NCBI GenBank assembly: GCA_037126765.1
Contig: JBBCBC010000001.1
Location: 28,752,804-28,816,803, forward strand
Direction of reading: 5' to 3'
Length of the DNA stretch: 64,000 nucleotides
From: Stenogyne calaminthoides
Taxonomy: Eukaryota; Streptophyta; Magnoliopsida; Lamiales; Lamiaceae
Shown here: piece after piece, positions 48,640 to 61,079 of the stretch
How the letters are laid out: each line of letters opens with the position of its first letter
Position numbering within the stretch: the stretch's first letter is position 1
Notes under the pieces: model-generated
The model's input: the letters and a program-made list of their open reading frames with translations, nothing else
What the model was told of the DNA's origin: nothing
Databases searched by the model: none
Position numbers and translations under genes: made by a program

Positions 48640-48900
48640 GAGGACGATGTTGTCCTTCGGTTTGAGCTGGGCGGGGCAACCTTCCTGGCGGATTTGGCAT
48701 TTAACGTCGTCATGATGGTGGAGGCGGCGAAATGGTGGTCGCTGGCGGTGGCGGCACGCCCGGGTGTGGATGGTTGTGGATGGTGGATGGATTAGCGGCG
48801 GCAAATGCCGCCGATTGTTGTGGATAGTGGATGGTGGATGGTTGTGAAATGGTGGGTGGTAGATGGCGGTAGATGGCTTAATGTGCGGCATGGCGCCGAT
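48640..48900 (+). repeat. GC-rich ggtggatgg repeats inside the hAT-like element
   Basis: Imperfect repeats of ggtggatgg and ggcggcgg generate long ORFs on both strands. The ORFs have low-complexity histidine/proline or glycine/tryptophan composition and are not credible genes. Confidence 0.6.
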
Positions 48901-49421
48901 TGAAGAAAGAAAAATGGAATGAATCAACGCATGAAGAGAAGAGAGATTAGGTTAGGTTATTTAACCGCCCCTTTTTTTGTTTTTTTATTGACCCCATTTT
49001 TTGTTTTTTTTCCTTGAACCCACATTTATCAATTTTGGGGCTTTGTTTTCATTTTCTATAAAATACAATTAATATGTATTTTTCTTAAAAAAATTTAAGT
49101 GTACTCGAATTTTAAAAAATATTTTTTAGAAGGTTTTTAAAAAATTAAATTTAATGAATTCAAGTGTAATTATAATATCATCTCTTACGTCAAAAAATAA
49201 AAATAAAAATTATAATATCATCTAAATCTATATATTTTAGTATTGATCTTCAAATTTTAAATATCAAGTAATTATACTACTTTGGTTCTAAATTTATTTA
49301 TCCATTTGTTTTTTTAACACTAGTTTTAAAGGAAAATTATTTATTAATAGTTAGAGTGATAAAGTTATTTTTTTTGGAAATATTGTAATCTTTTTGCTTT
49401 ATTATTAAAGTAAATTACTTT

Positions 49422-49500
49422 TTGTGGGTAAAAGTAATGAAATGGGATGTAAAATTAAATTACTTTTGTGGGTAAAAGTAATGAAATGAGATGTAATTTT
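49422..49500 (+). repeat. Tandem pair of about 40 bp in the hAT-like element
   Basis: The unit ttttgtgggtaaaagtaatg followed by aaatgggatgtaa appears twice in a row. Confidence 0.8.
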
Positions 49501-50187
49501 GAATTTTTTTAAAAATTATGCATATATATATATATAATATTTATTATGACGTCATCTGGCTCAATCCGGCTCAATCGATCAAGGCCAGGTCCCACCTGAT
49601 CCAACCTTTTTTTGGGGTCGTCCGGCTCGACTCGGTTCGGTTTTTTAAAACATAGGTTTAATCCCAAAAAAATAAGGTTTAGACTAAGCTTTTTTCGCTA
49701 ATTTATCGATACTGATAAGACTTTTGGACCATTTAAGCCCGGTGACCATATGGGTTGAGCCCTATAAGATTAGGTCAGACCCATCAACCGTATAATATTA
49801 ATTTTTATATAATTATATAATAAGTTTAATAATTTTATTTTAGGGAACTTTCTGTGAAATATTTCACCGTAAAATATAGTTAAAATAGGAAGGAGTTTAA
49901 AATTTAAATTATCCTACGCAAGTATTTAAACTGGCCAGGATATTTCCTAAAAGAGTCCAAAGACACAATTTAAAAAACTCACTTCGATGTATGTTACTAT
50001 AAAGACAAATATGTGATAATGTAAAGAGAATTATGTGTTACTACGTGATGATAGAGATTTTTTTTACTAATTCAATGGTGTGTCTATTGATTTAAGTCTT
50101 TACTTAGAATTGGTCATAGGTCAGAAGGAAAAGAAGATAAAAAAACAAAAAGGGAAGTGGATGAAAATAGAGGGAGTGTCATTTTGT

Positions 50188-50555
50188 CCTTATAGTAACA
50201 AATACATATACTTACTGTAACAAATGTTTGCCTTATAATGTGAATCTGAGGCAAGGATTACGTTATTGTTTTGGCTTTAATTTTATAGAAAAAATATGTT
50301 TGATCGAGTTCAACCTCACATGATCCGCAAATTTTTTCCCTCTTGTTTATGTGCTTCTCTTTTCGACACCTAGTCGTATTTCACCGGATCCTTTCCTTAC
50401 AATAACACGTACATATACTTGTAACATATGTTTGCCTTCATAGTATCACATATCTTGAAGCGAGTTTTGTTGTTCTGCCTTTGCGTGAAATTTTAGGAAA
50501 TATATGTTTGACCCGGTTTGACCCGCACAGGATTCACGAATTTTTTGCTCTCTAT
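50188..50555 (+). repeat. Diverged tandem duplication, about 205-bp unit
   Basis: aaatacatatacttactgtaa with caaatgtttgccttataatg and atatgtttgatcgagttc (first unit) recurs as cgtacatatacttgtaac, atatgtttgccttcatag and atatgtttgacccgg (second unit). No coding content. Confidence 0.65.
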
Positions 50556-50666
50556 TATTAAACACTAATTCTGACCAGCATGTCGTATTTTATGGATCTA
50601 AATGAGTTAAAAAGACAATATTTTATTCAAATATAAATAAAATATTAAGTGATGAGATGTTGAGTA

Positions 50667-50902
50667 CTCCCTCCATCCCAAAAAGTTATTTAACCATTTT
50701 AAAAAATGACCCGTCATAATATTTTTAAAATTACATCTCATATCATTACTTTTTACCCAAAAAAATAATTGCTTTAGTAATAACAAATATAGAACTACAA
50801 ATACCCTCAATCAAAAATCACTTTATCACTTTAAATAATACTCCCTCCTCCCCATCAAAAGCTATATCAAAAAAAAGAATAAATTTTGGGGACGGAGGTA
50901 GT
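50667..50902. mobile_element. Stowaway MITEs, apparently nested
   Basis: A Stowaway start CTCCCTCCATCCC at 50667 is followed by a second start CTCCCTCCTCCCC at 50841, and one end gggacggaggtag at about 50901. The piece 50841-50902 (about 62 bp) looks like a minimal element of its own, inside or beside a larger one that lacks its right end. Confidence 0.75.
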
Positions 50903-51043
50903 ATTAAATAGTTGTTTATCTCTTTAATATTCTTTATTTTTATTTTTCAATTTGGTTGATGTGATTGAACATAATTAGCAACATATTAATTATTTTATCA
51001 TGCCTCCATTAATTTTATACGTTGAATTTAAATTACACCATGT

Positions 51044-52847
51044 TGTTGGGAATAAGTTGCATGACTCTATTCGGGATGAATATTTAAATACAAATTTAAT
51101 TCTTATAATTATTACTAGCATGAATTAATCTATATTAATTTCGAAATAATAATTCAAAAACGAATCATGCATATAATCAATTCACGTAAATCCTAAGCAT
51201 GTAAAAATTCTCTGAGTTTACGTGAACATACCTCTTGGGCGGCAATGGTCTTGTTGATTAGACACACCAAAAGAACTTCCCAAGTATTCGCCAATCCTTG
51301 CTCGACTATCCGGTGGTAGGACGCCTTGCGAACAATTAACAAAAGGAAAAATAAATTTTGTTGCATTTACCTTGTGATTTCTTAATTTTTTAAAGATACG
51401 GAATTATCTTGGGAATGAAAGAATCATCCACCCTATTTATAAATTAATTAAGTGGCTCTAAATTTAGGGAAAAAAACAATGTGGGAAAATCTTTTCTTGA
51501 TCTCGAGAAATCTTGAATATATCCTCTATATTACTTTTTTCCTATTATAATATTCACAAAATTCCGTATGTCGAGTTATGGCAATATTTTCGAAATTTAG
51601 GGCAAGAATCCAAGATTTGGATCTTCTTGAATTTATGAGATATTTCTTGTATTTCAAGAAATACATATCTTCCATAATATCTTTTCAAGAAAATCTTTCT
51701 TTCCTTTAATTATCAAAATTTTTGAAATATCTATATGGATGACTAAGTGGGAGATTTCTTGAATTTAATGAGATAATCTTGTATTCAGGAGAATACATAT
51801 CTTCGTTCCATAACAAAATTCAAAAGAAATCTTTCTCCCTTAATCCATAATTTTCAAAAAATATAGGAAAACCATCACAAGATTTATTTTATTTTTTAAA
51901 CACCTTTTTGAGTTATTGGACTTTATGTTTGAAATTTGTTGGGGGGGCTTTGGGAATTAAGATTGGACCTTCCAACGATCTTTAAATTATGATATTGAGC
52001 CTATTATTCAAGCCCGTAAATATTAATTAATCTCACTTACATAATTAATATTGCACTATCCATCTTAACCCATATTCGTCCCAATATGGCTCTTGCTTTA
52101 TTATTTCGTGTTTAAGATTATCTAGCCCATTAATTAATTGACGGCTGAAATAGCTTTCCATTAATTATTATCTTTTATCCTTGGTTAAAGAACGATTTCA
52201 ACATTATCATCCGTAAAACTAGTTCCACTTGCAAGATTTGGTATGATAAAGCTTATGAACACCACGAGAACCGTCGAACAAAGCGTGCTTGCACGATTCT
52301 CCATTATAAATCTTGTAATCAATGAGTGACCAATAATTTGCCGGAAGATAAAAGTATTGAATCTACGTTGATTCTCTACTATGATAAGTCAAAGCGATAG
52401 TTACCCGACCACCGTGATCTATTTAAGGGCGAGATTAGAAATAACGAACAGCTGAGGATTAATTCTTCCTTATTCGGTTAAAATTTGTCCTCTGTGGATC
52501 TATTGATTACGCCGATCGGTCATCTTGTAGTGTAATCTCTTGGTCAAAAACAAGTCAATCCGGACGCCTACTTCCAACCTTTCACGATGGATTGTTCATT
52601 TCCATCTGGAGTGCGTGAATAATGTACTTTTTACAAGAATTTATTAATTTAATCTTACAGTGATGCGGTATCAGCAAATTAAGCTATGTAACCAAATATT
52701 ATTTATTGAGCGATTATCGATGAAATATATGTAACGTTAGATGATATTATTTAAAACATCGATGATAAACAATTTATTTCGATAAATAAGTCAAAATTAG
52801 ATTTGATTATACAAAGTAAAAGCATGCTTTTTCGATATAATCCCAAT
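51044..52847 (-). repeat. 3' LTR of the third copia
   Basis: The left edge tgttgggaataag and the right edge ataatcccaa form the short inverted ends seen in TGTTGGGA-type copia LTRs. No second copy is in the window to confirm the edges. Confidence 0.55.
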
Positions 52848-52989
52848 GAAACCTTAAATACTCAAAACGCTTTTAAAAGATACTAAAGACGTTTCGTGGT
52901 AGTCTTGCACACGTGACATTTAATGTCACCTACACTAACCTAATACTTTCTTCCCACTTATATTTCAAAGGATCGCACGGTCTGACACC

Positions 52990-53300
52990 CATTCCTTCCA
53001 CATGTCAACGTATTCGAGGCACTTTTGTTAACGTGATTCAGCAGTCGCTTCATTACCTCGCTGCATTCTCTTCACTGATATCTCGAGTAAGATGGTATTT
53101 CATATTGGTTTGCGGCTCGTTCTTTGAATTTGCAAATCGCTTCCAAGATTGTTTACATAAAATAGCATTCGGTACCCTAAATTCAGAAAGTTCTTGAGCT
53201 AAACTGCCGGCCACGATATCCGCTTCCATGGTAGAATCATGATTTACGCTGACGCTTCCATGTAACTTCTCCCCATGCAAACAATACACTAACCAGGTGA
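52990..53300 (-). pseudogene. copia RNase H, decayed
   Basis: The minus-strand frame 53289-53053 contains HDSTMEADIVAGSLAQELSE, which corresponds to the DSTMEAEYVAA block of copia RNase H. The rest is out of frame. Confidence 0.68.
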
Positions 53301-53599
53301 TTTCTTCGGAGTTCAGGTTCCGATTGGAAACCAGTCCATGTAAGGCCGATGGGGATTAGACTATCTAACCGATAAATTAACATTCTATCCCAAGTTCTTT
53401 TCATATACTTCAAAATGTTTTTAACTCACGTCCAATGTTCTTTCCCTGTTACTTTGATATCTTGCCGCCTGGCAACCAGAAAGGATATCCGATCTCGCAT
53501 ACATAGTATTGCATACATAAGGCTTCCAGCAAACGAAGCATATGGAATGCCTCTCATGTCATCTATCTCTTTTTATTATGTCGTAGGGCACATTTTCTT

Positions 53600-54200
53600 G
53601 ATAGATGGATTCCATGTCCGAAGGTACGAAGCCTTTCTTGGAATCCTCGCATCTTCAATCGTTTCAAGATAAATTGTCTATGTATAAGCTTGAGACACTA
53701 AACTATCATCCTTTTCTTTGCGATCTAAGCGATCTTGATCCCGAGGATGTGTCTTGGCTTCCTAAGTCCTTCATATATCAAACTGCTTTTGAAGCCATGC
53801 CTTCGTCCGATAACACTTTTTGCCGTTCCCGATGATCGAATGTAGCCTACATATAGACTACTAAGAATACCAATGCAGTTAAAACATCAGCTTTTGTACA
53901 CCAACTTTCGAACTCATTTGATCAAACCATAAGACTTTATAACATGATCAAAACATTGGTTCAAGCTCTGGATGCTTGTTTGAGTCCCAGAACTAGGTGT
54001 TCTTGGCCATTTTCAATGAAGCCTTGGGGTTGTTGCATATAGATCTCTTCATCAAGACTTCCGATTAAGGAAGAAGGTTTGTCTTGACATCCATTTGCCA
54101 GTTAAAGTCGAGATCTTGTGACAATCGATAAGGAATTCGGATGGACTTGAGCATGGTTCTGTGAAAAAAAAGTTCCTCATAATTAATTCCTTCTTTTAAA
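53600..54200 (-). pseudogene. copia reverse transcriptase, decayed
   Basis: Near 54160 the minus strand reads MLKSIRIPYRLSQDLDFNWQ followed by MDVKTN, the LKSIRILLAI and WQMDVKTAFLNG blocks of copia RT, before a frameshift. Later blocks are too damaged to name. Confidence 0.75.
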
Positions 54201-55135
54201 AGTATAACCTTTTACGAAGTCTTGCCTTGAAGGTTTCCACACCTTCCGTCCGTCCTCTTTTCTCTTATACACTCACTTGCAACCAATTAGTTTGACCCTT
54301 TAAGTGGATTCACCAGCTCCACACACTCTGTTATGATCATAGAACCCATTTAAGACTTTCATTCTTTGTTTGTCAAAAATTGCATCACTTGTCTTGGATT
54401 GCCTCGTCATATGTCCTTAGGTCTGGTTCGTCTTGACGGGAATCAAGTCACGAGGACTCTCTCTTTTATTCCATGATCCTGAATCTCTTTCACAACCCTA
54501 AATTTCAGACGAGTTAGGTTGTGTAAGTGTGTAGTTTAGTATGTAATCTTATGCAGTTGGCATTGAGAGTTAGCCCTTAAGCTCATTTAAGGTAATCTCA
54601 TACGGGTCTTCTTTTCGTTCATATAGTCTTCTTCCAAAATCTAAAATGTGCTTATTACTACTTTTGATCTTGGGACCATCAGAACATACACCCTTTTTGT
54701 TCCTAAAGGGTATCACACAAACAACTCCACTCGACGAGGATCCAATTTACCGGCCTCCTTGTCCCAACCGTGGGTCGGACACCCCAAAATCTCATGTGTC
54801 TCAAACTAGGCTGCGCCGGTCCACAATTCTTTGGAGTTTGGGAGGCAAATTTGGATGGCACCAAGTTGAGAATGTAATTCAACTTGTTTCAGGCATGACC
54901 CAGAGCGACTTGGGAAGATTCGTGAGATAACTCATCATAGATCTAACCATTTCTAAAAGAGTTCTCTGTTTCATCGCTCTGCAACCCCGCTTTGTTGAGG
55001 GGTTCCAGATGCTGAAGAATTTGGATGTAATCCTTCATCGCATAAGTAGTTCAAAAACTCATCGCGAGGTATTCGCCCACCATCGGATCGTAGGAGACTT
55101 GATCGTTTTTCCCTATGATTCTCTGGCTTGAGCCT

Positions 55136-55460
55136 TTAAATTCTTTTGAATTTCTCGAAGGTCTTAGATTTATGCTTCATAAGGAAAATATAACTGCACT
55201 TTGAGTAATCATCAATAAAAGTGACAAAATACTCATAACCTCCTCTTACTTTGGTTGACATTGGACCACATACATCTACGTTGAACGATCTCAACACTTC
55301 TTTGGCTCTATTCCCCTTGGCTCCAAATGCCCTCTTGGTCATTTTACCCTCCAAACATGATTCGCAGTTGAATTGATTCAACTTAGAAACGAAAGAACCG
55401 CCTTTCACCAACCTTTGGATCCTCTTTGGATTTATATGACCCAATCTTAGATGCCATAGA
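55136..55460 (-). pseudogene. copia GAG-pre-integrase and integrase core
   Basis: The 102-residue minus-strand frame reads MGHINPKRIQRLVKGGSF, CESCLEGKMTKRAF (zinc-binding cysteines), RSFNVDVCGPMSTKVRGG and YFVTFIDDYSKCSYIFLMKH, in the family order. It is the longest clean coding remnant in the right half of the window. DDYS carries the acidic residue of the integrase core. Confidence 0.9.
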
Positions 55461-55779
55461 AGTGTCTGGATTCACGCCCGATGAACGCTCTCTTTTCCCG
55501 CTGATGTGTTATAGGATCATTTAAAAGGACAGTGCAATTAATTTGTATAGAGATTATTCGATAAAGTTCCATGATGTATAAATTTATCAAAAAAAGAGAA
55601 ATGGTAACAACTTTATTAAAAAAGTAACCTAATATCCATCAAGAAAAAGTTTAGAAACCTAAATCAAATTCTTTTTAAGAAATTTGGAACGAAAAAGAAC
55701 ATCTCTTAAAATTAAAACTCTATCTTCAAAAGACAGTGCACTTCTCCCATCGCTTCCACCGCCACTCTCTCGAAGATCG

Positions 55780-56060
55780 CCAATTAATGAGGATCTCACT
55801 CCCACTAAGTTGTTTTTCTAAAAGCTGAACCCTCCGAAAGTGAAAACAAACATGATCATGGATTCAGATCCACCACCCATAAATCTGACACTACGCCGCT
55901 AAACAAGTTTTAACAATAAAGGTGAGAATTACCTTTTCTTTCCATTCCTTTTGGGTTTGGAACAGTTGACTCCAATGTCCTTTTTCACCGCAGCTTGAAG
56001 ACTTCCTTAGGGGTCAAGCTTACTCACCTCCACAATTCTTCTTCACCTTTTCGCCATTGA
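55780..56060 (-). pseudogene. copia gag zinc knuckle and protease, decayed
   Basis: On the minus strand CGEKGHWSQLFQTQKEWKEK resembles the C-x-x-C-x-x-x-GHW zinc knuckle with its cysteines partly lost, and SDLWVVDLNP resembles the WVVDTGA start of the protease, whose catalytic D-T/S-G is not intact. Confidence 0.62.
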
Positions 56061-56439
56061 CAACACTCGAGTTCACTCGCTGCTGCTTTTTGTCCTTCTT
56101 TCTTGTTCTCCTTACCACCCCTTGCCCAGGAAGAAGAAGAGGGTCTATTCCCACCAACCAAGGCAAGGCCTTGGTAAAAATATCGCCTCAGAGACTAAAG
56201 TTTGCAAAGATCGCATCGAGAACTTCATTATTTATCCGGGTAGTTCAGCTCTGGAGAACGCTCAAACTTTTCGGCAGAGAGTGGAGCATGAAATCTGACT
56301 GGGTCCTCGATATTCAAGCACTTCAAGTTTATTATGAGCCATCATCTGGAGAACGTGTTCTTTACGCTGCCTCTCCACCATTACAGAGCAAGTCCCCTAT
56401 GGAGTCTCGACGAGTCATGCGCCTGGCGTTACGCCAGGA

Positions 56440-58488
56440 TCTGGGAGATGAATTTTAAAAGATATGAGATTTGATTAGATCCCAAACCCCGAGTATTTAT
56501 ATGTCTGTGATAATTTGAGAGTCAGATTCAAATAGATTCAGATAACATTCAAAATGTAGTATTTAGAGAGGATCGTGCCAAGATCAAGACTCGGGTTAGA
56601 ACTCCAAGAGCAGCCAAGAACCGGTTACAAGATGAAACTGTTTCAAGACCAAGAAGAAACCTGAGAATTCAAGACTCGCTGTGAAACTCGAGATCAAGAC
56701 TAAAGGCAGGAACCGAGATATCAAGTACCTGCCAGGAAATCGAGAACTCAAGATTCAAGATGAAGATTAAGATATCGGCCAAGATATTCAGAAGATTCTA
56801 AGACTGAAAACTCGAAGATCAAGACTACATCAATTACATTCTCAGCATCACATTTAGAAGATCAAGACCAAGACCAAGACTGAAGACTTTGAAGACTGTA
56901 AGACTCAAGACCGTAATACACCACATCAGAAGACGCCAACACTCGTAATATTCTCAAGCACTGTAAGACTCAAGAACAAGCATACAAGATCAAAATCAAG
57001 ATCAAGAATATCACTGCATCAAGATCAGAATGTATCAATGTCAAGATAACCTCCAATGTTCGGTGCACCCAAAATATCTATCCAAGATGCAACACCGCGA
57101 TTCCTTAGAGAAAGTTAGAGCCGCCATATCTGCATAAAAAGAACTAAGACAAAGCATAAGGTTATCAACTCAGAGTTTGTAACTGAGATCACACCATCAC
57201 AGCGATAGGTCATTGCAAGATGTCGATGTACAAAGTTCCAGATCGCAAAAAGATCGACTACGAAAGGCTGGTCATTTAAAACGCAGTTAAAGGAGTTTCA
57301 AACCCCAAATATACTGCTCACACACCATAAGAGAAACTCACGGGGTTATCTCCAATCCGATAAGCCAAGAGCAATCAAGTATAAATACTTGTGACCCTCT
57401 ACATTGTAAGGTTTCACAGAAATTTGTAAGCAACTCAAGCCTCAAACTTATTATCATAAAGTTAAAGCACTTAGAAAAACTTAGAATTTCCCGAGTTCTT
57501 TTATATTGAAGAGGCTCACTAAACTAAGCCTAGCTTGATAAGATTTATCAGAAGCTTAATTCGAGATATCCTAGCCTTTTCCATTGTACTTCATTGTAAA
57601 TGATATCTCATCCTAGTTGGAAACTAACAGAAAACCCCAAACCATAGAGAAGGTAGTTGGAGGTGTTTGTTGGTGAGAAGAGTTGTAAGAGTTAGTAAAC
57701 TCTGTGGAGTAGTCGTAAAGCTCTAGAGTAATTGAAGTTAGTAAGCTCATGAGGTAGTCTGAAAGCTTGTTTGTGTTTGAGTAAGTAAACTACTGGAGGT
57801 AGTCATAAAAGCTCAAGGCTCGGGTTGGAGTAAATAAACTCGGAGCAAGTAGTCGAAGTCGGTAGAGTTGAGGTAAATGTCTGTGAGGTGGTGAAAAGCT
57901 GAGGAAGTGATTAGTGAATTTCTCGAGGATCAGAGAGAGTGGACGTGAGGAGCTTAGTCTCTCGAACCACTATAATTCTTGTGGTTGTTTATTGCTTTCT
58001 TTATCTCGGCCTTAACTGCATTGGATTTAAATCGAGAAAACATATTTTCACCGAGATTTCGGTTGGAATCAACCTAATTGGAAGTTTTTTGCATATAATC
58101 GAATCACATCCTAATCACTATTCCATTCAAAGGGTTTTCGCAAAGCTTAAAAAGCGAGTATAAAACTAAAGTACAACCATTCGCACATCCGAGTAGGGCT
58201 TGAACAGATAGTTACCAAACTGAACTTACTCTTAGAGGGTTGATAAGTTAGTTATCGATCGAAGCAACTCGGGATCTCTGAAACTCGGGACTCGGTTGGG
58301 ATTATTTGGGGTTTAAAAGAAAGGATCAGCATGCCGATGAGACTTTGACTCAGTGACTTGTGCTTCTCGGGACCAAATCTTGAGACAGCCCCACCAGATT
58401 GACCTCGATGAAAAAAAAAAGTTTTAAAAACATCGAACACGGTATTCCCCCATACAATGTGTAAGACTGCTTTTCACCGGGACCAACA
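56440..58488 (+). repeat. 5' LTR of the Sirevirus-like element
   Basis: It starts near gggagatgaattttaaaaga and ends with accaaca (58482-58488). It is matched in reverse by 10404-12058. The stretch 56580-57020 is rich in loose repeats of atcaagactc and agaccaagac. A TATA-like tataaatacttg lies at about 57380. Confidence 0.8.
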
Positions 58489-58490
58489 AG

Positions 58491-58502
58491 TTGGTATCGA
58501 GC
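58491..58502 (+). other. Primer binding site
   Basis: TTGGTATCGAGC lies two bases after the LTR end and differs by one deleted base from the initiator tRNA-Met site used by copia elements. Confidence 0.82.
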
Positions 58503-58639
58503 GTTGGTTCAACTTGACCACTCCTTTGTTGACCAAAGTTTATTTGCTAAAAAACTAGTGGTCTATCCGAATCGATCTTATTTTTTTAATTTTAAAAAGA
58601 CTTCGATAAAAATATCTTCTAAGAAACTTCCCGTATTTC

Positions 58640-60260
58640 TCGATTAAAAACTATGATTTGTAAGATCGAGAATCTTGAGGCTCATCTCGTATTCTAAACA
58701 TGAACGAATGTGGAGAGTGGTCTCTATGGCCATTCCAATTTCATTATGGTGAATCGGAAATGCGTAAAAATGAGAGAAACGATCTGAAAGGAGAATTTCC
58801 CTAAGTCCCATGACCAACCTACTCACTCTGAGGAGAAAGTTAGTCAATCTAGACTATATTACTAAAGACACACTATACAAAGTACAATTGATGATGGTGT
58901 GATGGGAATGATCTCTCACCCAATACGCAAAAGAAATTTGGGATACTTCATTTATAATATGCCAAGGCACAAATCATATCAAGGGAAAACAAACTTTCAA
59001 CTGCAATAGGAAAGTTTGATAGTTTTGAAATGGAAGAAGGTGAATCAATTGACAAATTGGAAGTCGATTCACTAGTATTATGAATGATCTAAATGCACTT
59101 GGAAAAAAGAAATATCCACAAGCGAAATTGCATTTGAAAATTCTTGTAGGTCTTTTCTAAGAAATGGGATATACATCGTTGGTGATTGAAAACACCAAAA
59201 ACATTAATTCAATGACATATCAATGTCTTCTCTCCGGGCTTAAGGCCTATGAGTTTGTAATTGATAAAAAATCGAAAAGGTCGACAACAAAAGATGATTC
59301 ATCATCTAGTAAAAAATGTGGCTTTTAAATCAAAGATAAAAACCCAGAAAACTAGAGAAGTCACGAGAACTCCCTTGCTAGAGAATCGGGATGAGCGAGG
59401 ATAAGCTAGCGATCGAGCGGCAAGGAGGTTTGAAAGACTTAATAGTCGATATGGAAAATACAAAAGCTATTAAGAATCACAGTGCGGAAGAAACCCGGAG
59501 GACAAACCAACCGAGAAGAGAAAGGACTGGCTCAAGGATCTTCATCATCTGAAAGAAGGACTCCAAGTCCAAGGAAGAAAGTGGATCAGGATGATGATAT
59601 CAACGAGATGCTAATAATTACAAAAAGAAAAGGTCACTTCCAAAGTCGATTGTCCGATCTCGAAAAGCTAAGGAGAGAAAAGAGAAAACAAGCTAAAAAA
59701 GAATGAGAGGTTTTCAAGCAAAAAGGCCATGGTTGCGTAAGAACATTCTCGATACGAGGAGGATCTAGCTCTTGGATGAAATATTCTCTCGAATAAAGGA
59801 AAGTGATGACATTTGTCGATGGCCATTGAGGAGGTAAACTCTTCTTTCTCTGTTGTTGCTCTCTACTAGCACAAAGAGTTGTCAAGTTCAACTGCAATGA
59901 AATAATTTGACCTGATGGATTCTTTTGAGAATCGATGAAGGACTATCTTTGTTTTTTACAAGAATCTTTAAATGAAACTCAAGAGCGAGAATAAAGAACC
60001 AAGGTCAAAATCTAAAATGGAAAAGACTCTAGCAAAACTGAGATCACTTCTCCATTAATGGGAGCTACCGATGAACCCGGATGTTTAAAGTACAAATCTC
60101 GAAGAAAGAGAAGTTGATAATGACCCTAACGAAAAATTTAGAGAAATCCATGAAGAGATTGGTGATCGAGTAATCTAAGTTCAATGACCTCTACGAGAAG
60201 CATGAAACTCTACAGACCAGGAGGATAGTCTGCGAAGAGTTAACTCTTTTGAATAACATC
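58640..60260 (+). pseudogene. Sirevirus gag, decayed
   Basis: The clearest part is 59482-59706: a charged segment with SSSSERRTPSPRKKVDQDDD, then KRKGHFQSRLSDLEKLRREK, which corresponds to the zinc knuckle (C-x-x-C-x-x-x-GH) with its cysteines lost, followed by the lysine-rich stretch of the family. Upstream the frames are scrambled. Confidence 0.68.
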
Positions 60261-61079
60261 TAAAGTAATAGATGAAATTGAGTTACCAAAGAGATCTGCC
60301 ACTATAAAATTTGGATTGGGATACATTCGGGAGGAACTCTCACAAGGTCATCCCTTTTTTTGCGTCAAATAGCAAGAAGACATCTTTGTAAAACCCGAAC
60401 CGCACCTACACTTCAAAACAAGAAATGCCCGAGGTTGTGAACAAGGAAAAGGACCCGTGGTTTCATGAAACTAATGATCGGATAGAAAGCCCAAACCTCG
60501 GTGAAGGCAAAAACTGAACACTAAGTTGGAAAATTTCAAAAGAAGTACTTCCAAAGCCTCAGTTAAGAATGCAAACACCCGAAGGATCCACAATGAACCA
60601 TCGAGAATCTTGAAGAGAAACCTCGGCAGAGATATGCCTAACCTAAGAGACCAAGTCCTCGATATCTTTGAAAGACCCAATTTTCAAAGATGCATAACCC
60701 GAACCCACTTGCTGGGGTAAAAGGTTATTATAACCCAAGTCAACAAATTTAGACCTTGGTACCAAAAGCACATCCTTGTCAACAAAAGGCCCGAACGAAA
60801 GAAAAATGCAAAGCCCATGTTCATGTAAAGTATAAAGACATCTACACGTAAGACCTTAAAGCACCCAGAGTAGTGAATGTGTATGTTGATGTTTATGAAG
60901 ACAAATTAACCACTCTAAAGTGATTAGAGTTGTCTGGTGATTTGGATTCCGAAAGTATCAATTAACCTTGTAGGACCCTATACAAAACTGGGTACCTAAA
61001 TTGATCGACCGCTTTTTAAAGAGAAAACAAGGGGCACAAAAAACTGATTAAAGATCATATAACACCTCACGAAAGATAG

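Larger units (their letters stand above)
48460..49663. mobile_element. Non-autonomous hAT-like element, 1.19 kb
   Basis: The body is 48468-49655. Ends read CTATGTTTTAAAAGCAGG at the left and, on the opposite strand, CTATGTTTTAAAAAACCG at the right. Perfect 8-bp direct repeats GTTTAATC flank it (48460-48467 and 49656-49663). Subterminal GC-rich ggtccgaccgg repeats occur at both ends. The left half (48500-48900) is GC-rich with ggtggatggttgtgg repeats; the right half is AT-rich. No transposase is visible. Confidence 0.85.
51044..56439 (-). mobile_element. Ty1/copia retrotransposon (Tork-like), 3' portion
   Basis: On the minus strand: gag zinc-knuckle and protease region (about 56.0-55.8 kb), GAG-pre-integrase and integrase (55.46-55.14 kb), RT (about 54.2-53.6 kb), RNase H (53.3-53.0 kb), and a 1.8-kb 3' LTR (52847-51044). 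Most of gag and the 5' LTR are missing because a plus-strand element begins at 56440. All frames are broken. Confidence 0.8.

Noticed and set aside
48515..48927. Overlapping ORFs of 66-117 codons on both strands in GC-rich DNA
   Set aside because: They are low-complexity products of ggtggatgg repeats inside a transposon.
56057..56458. 133-codon plus-strand ORF
   Set aside because: It spans decayed minus-strand gag sequence and the LTR start; no domain seen.
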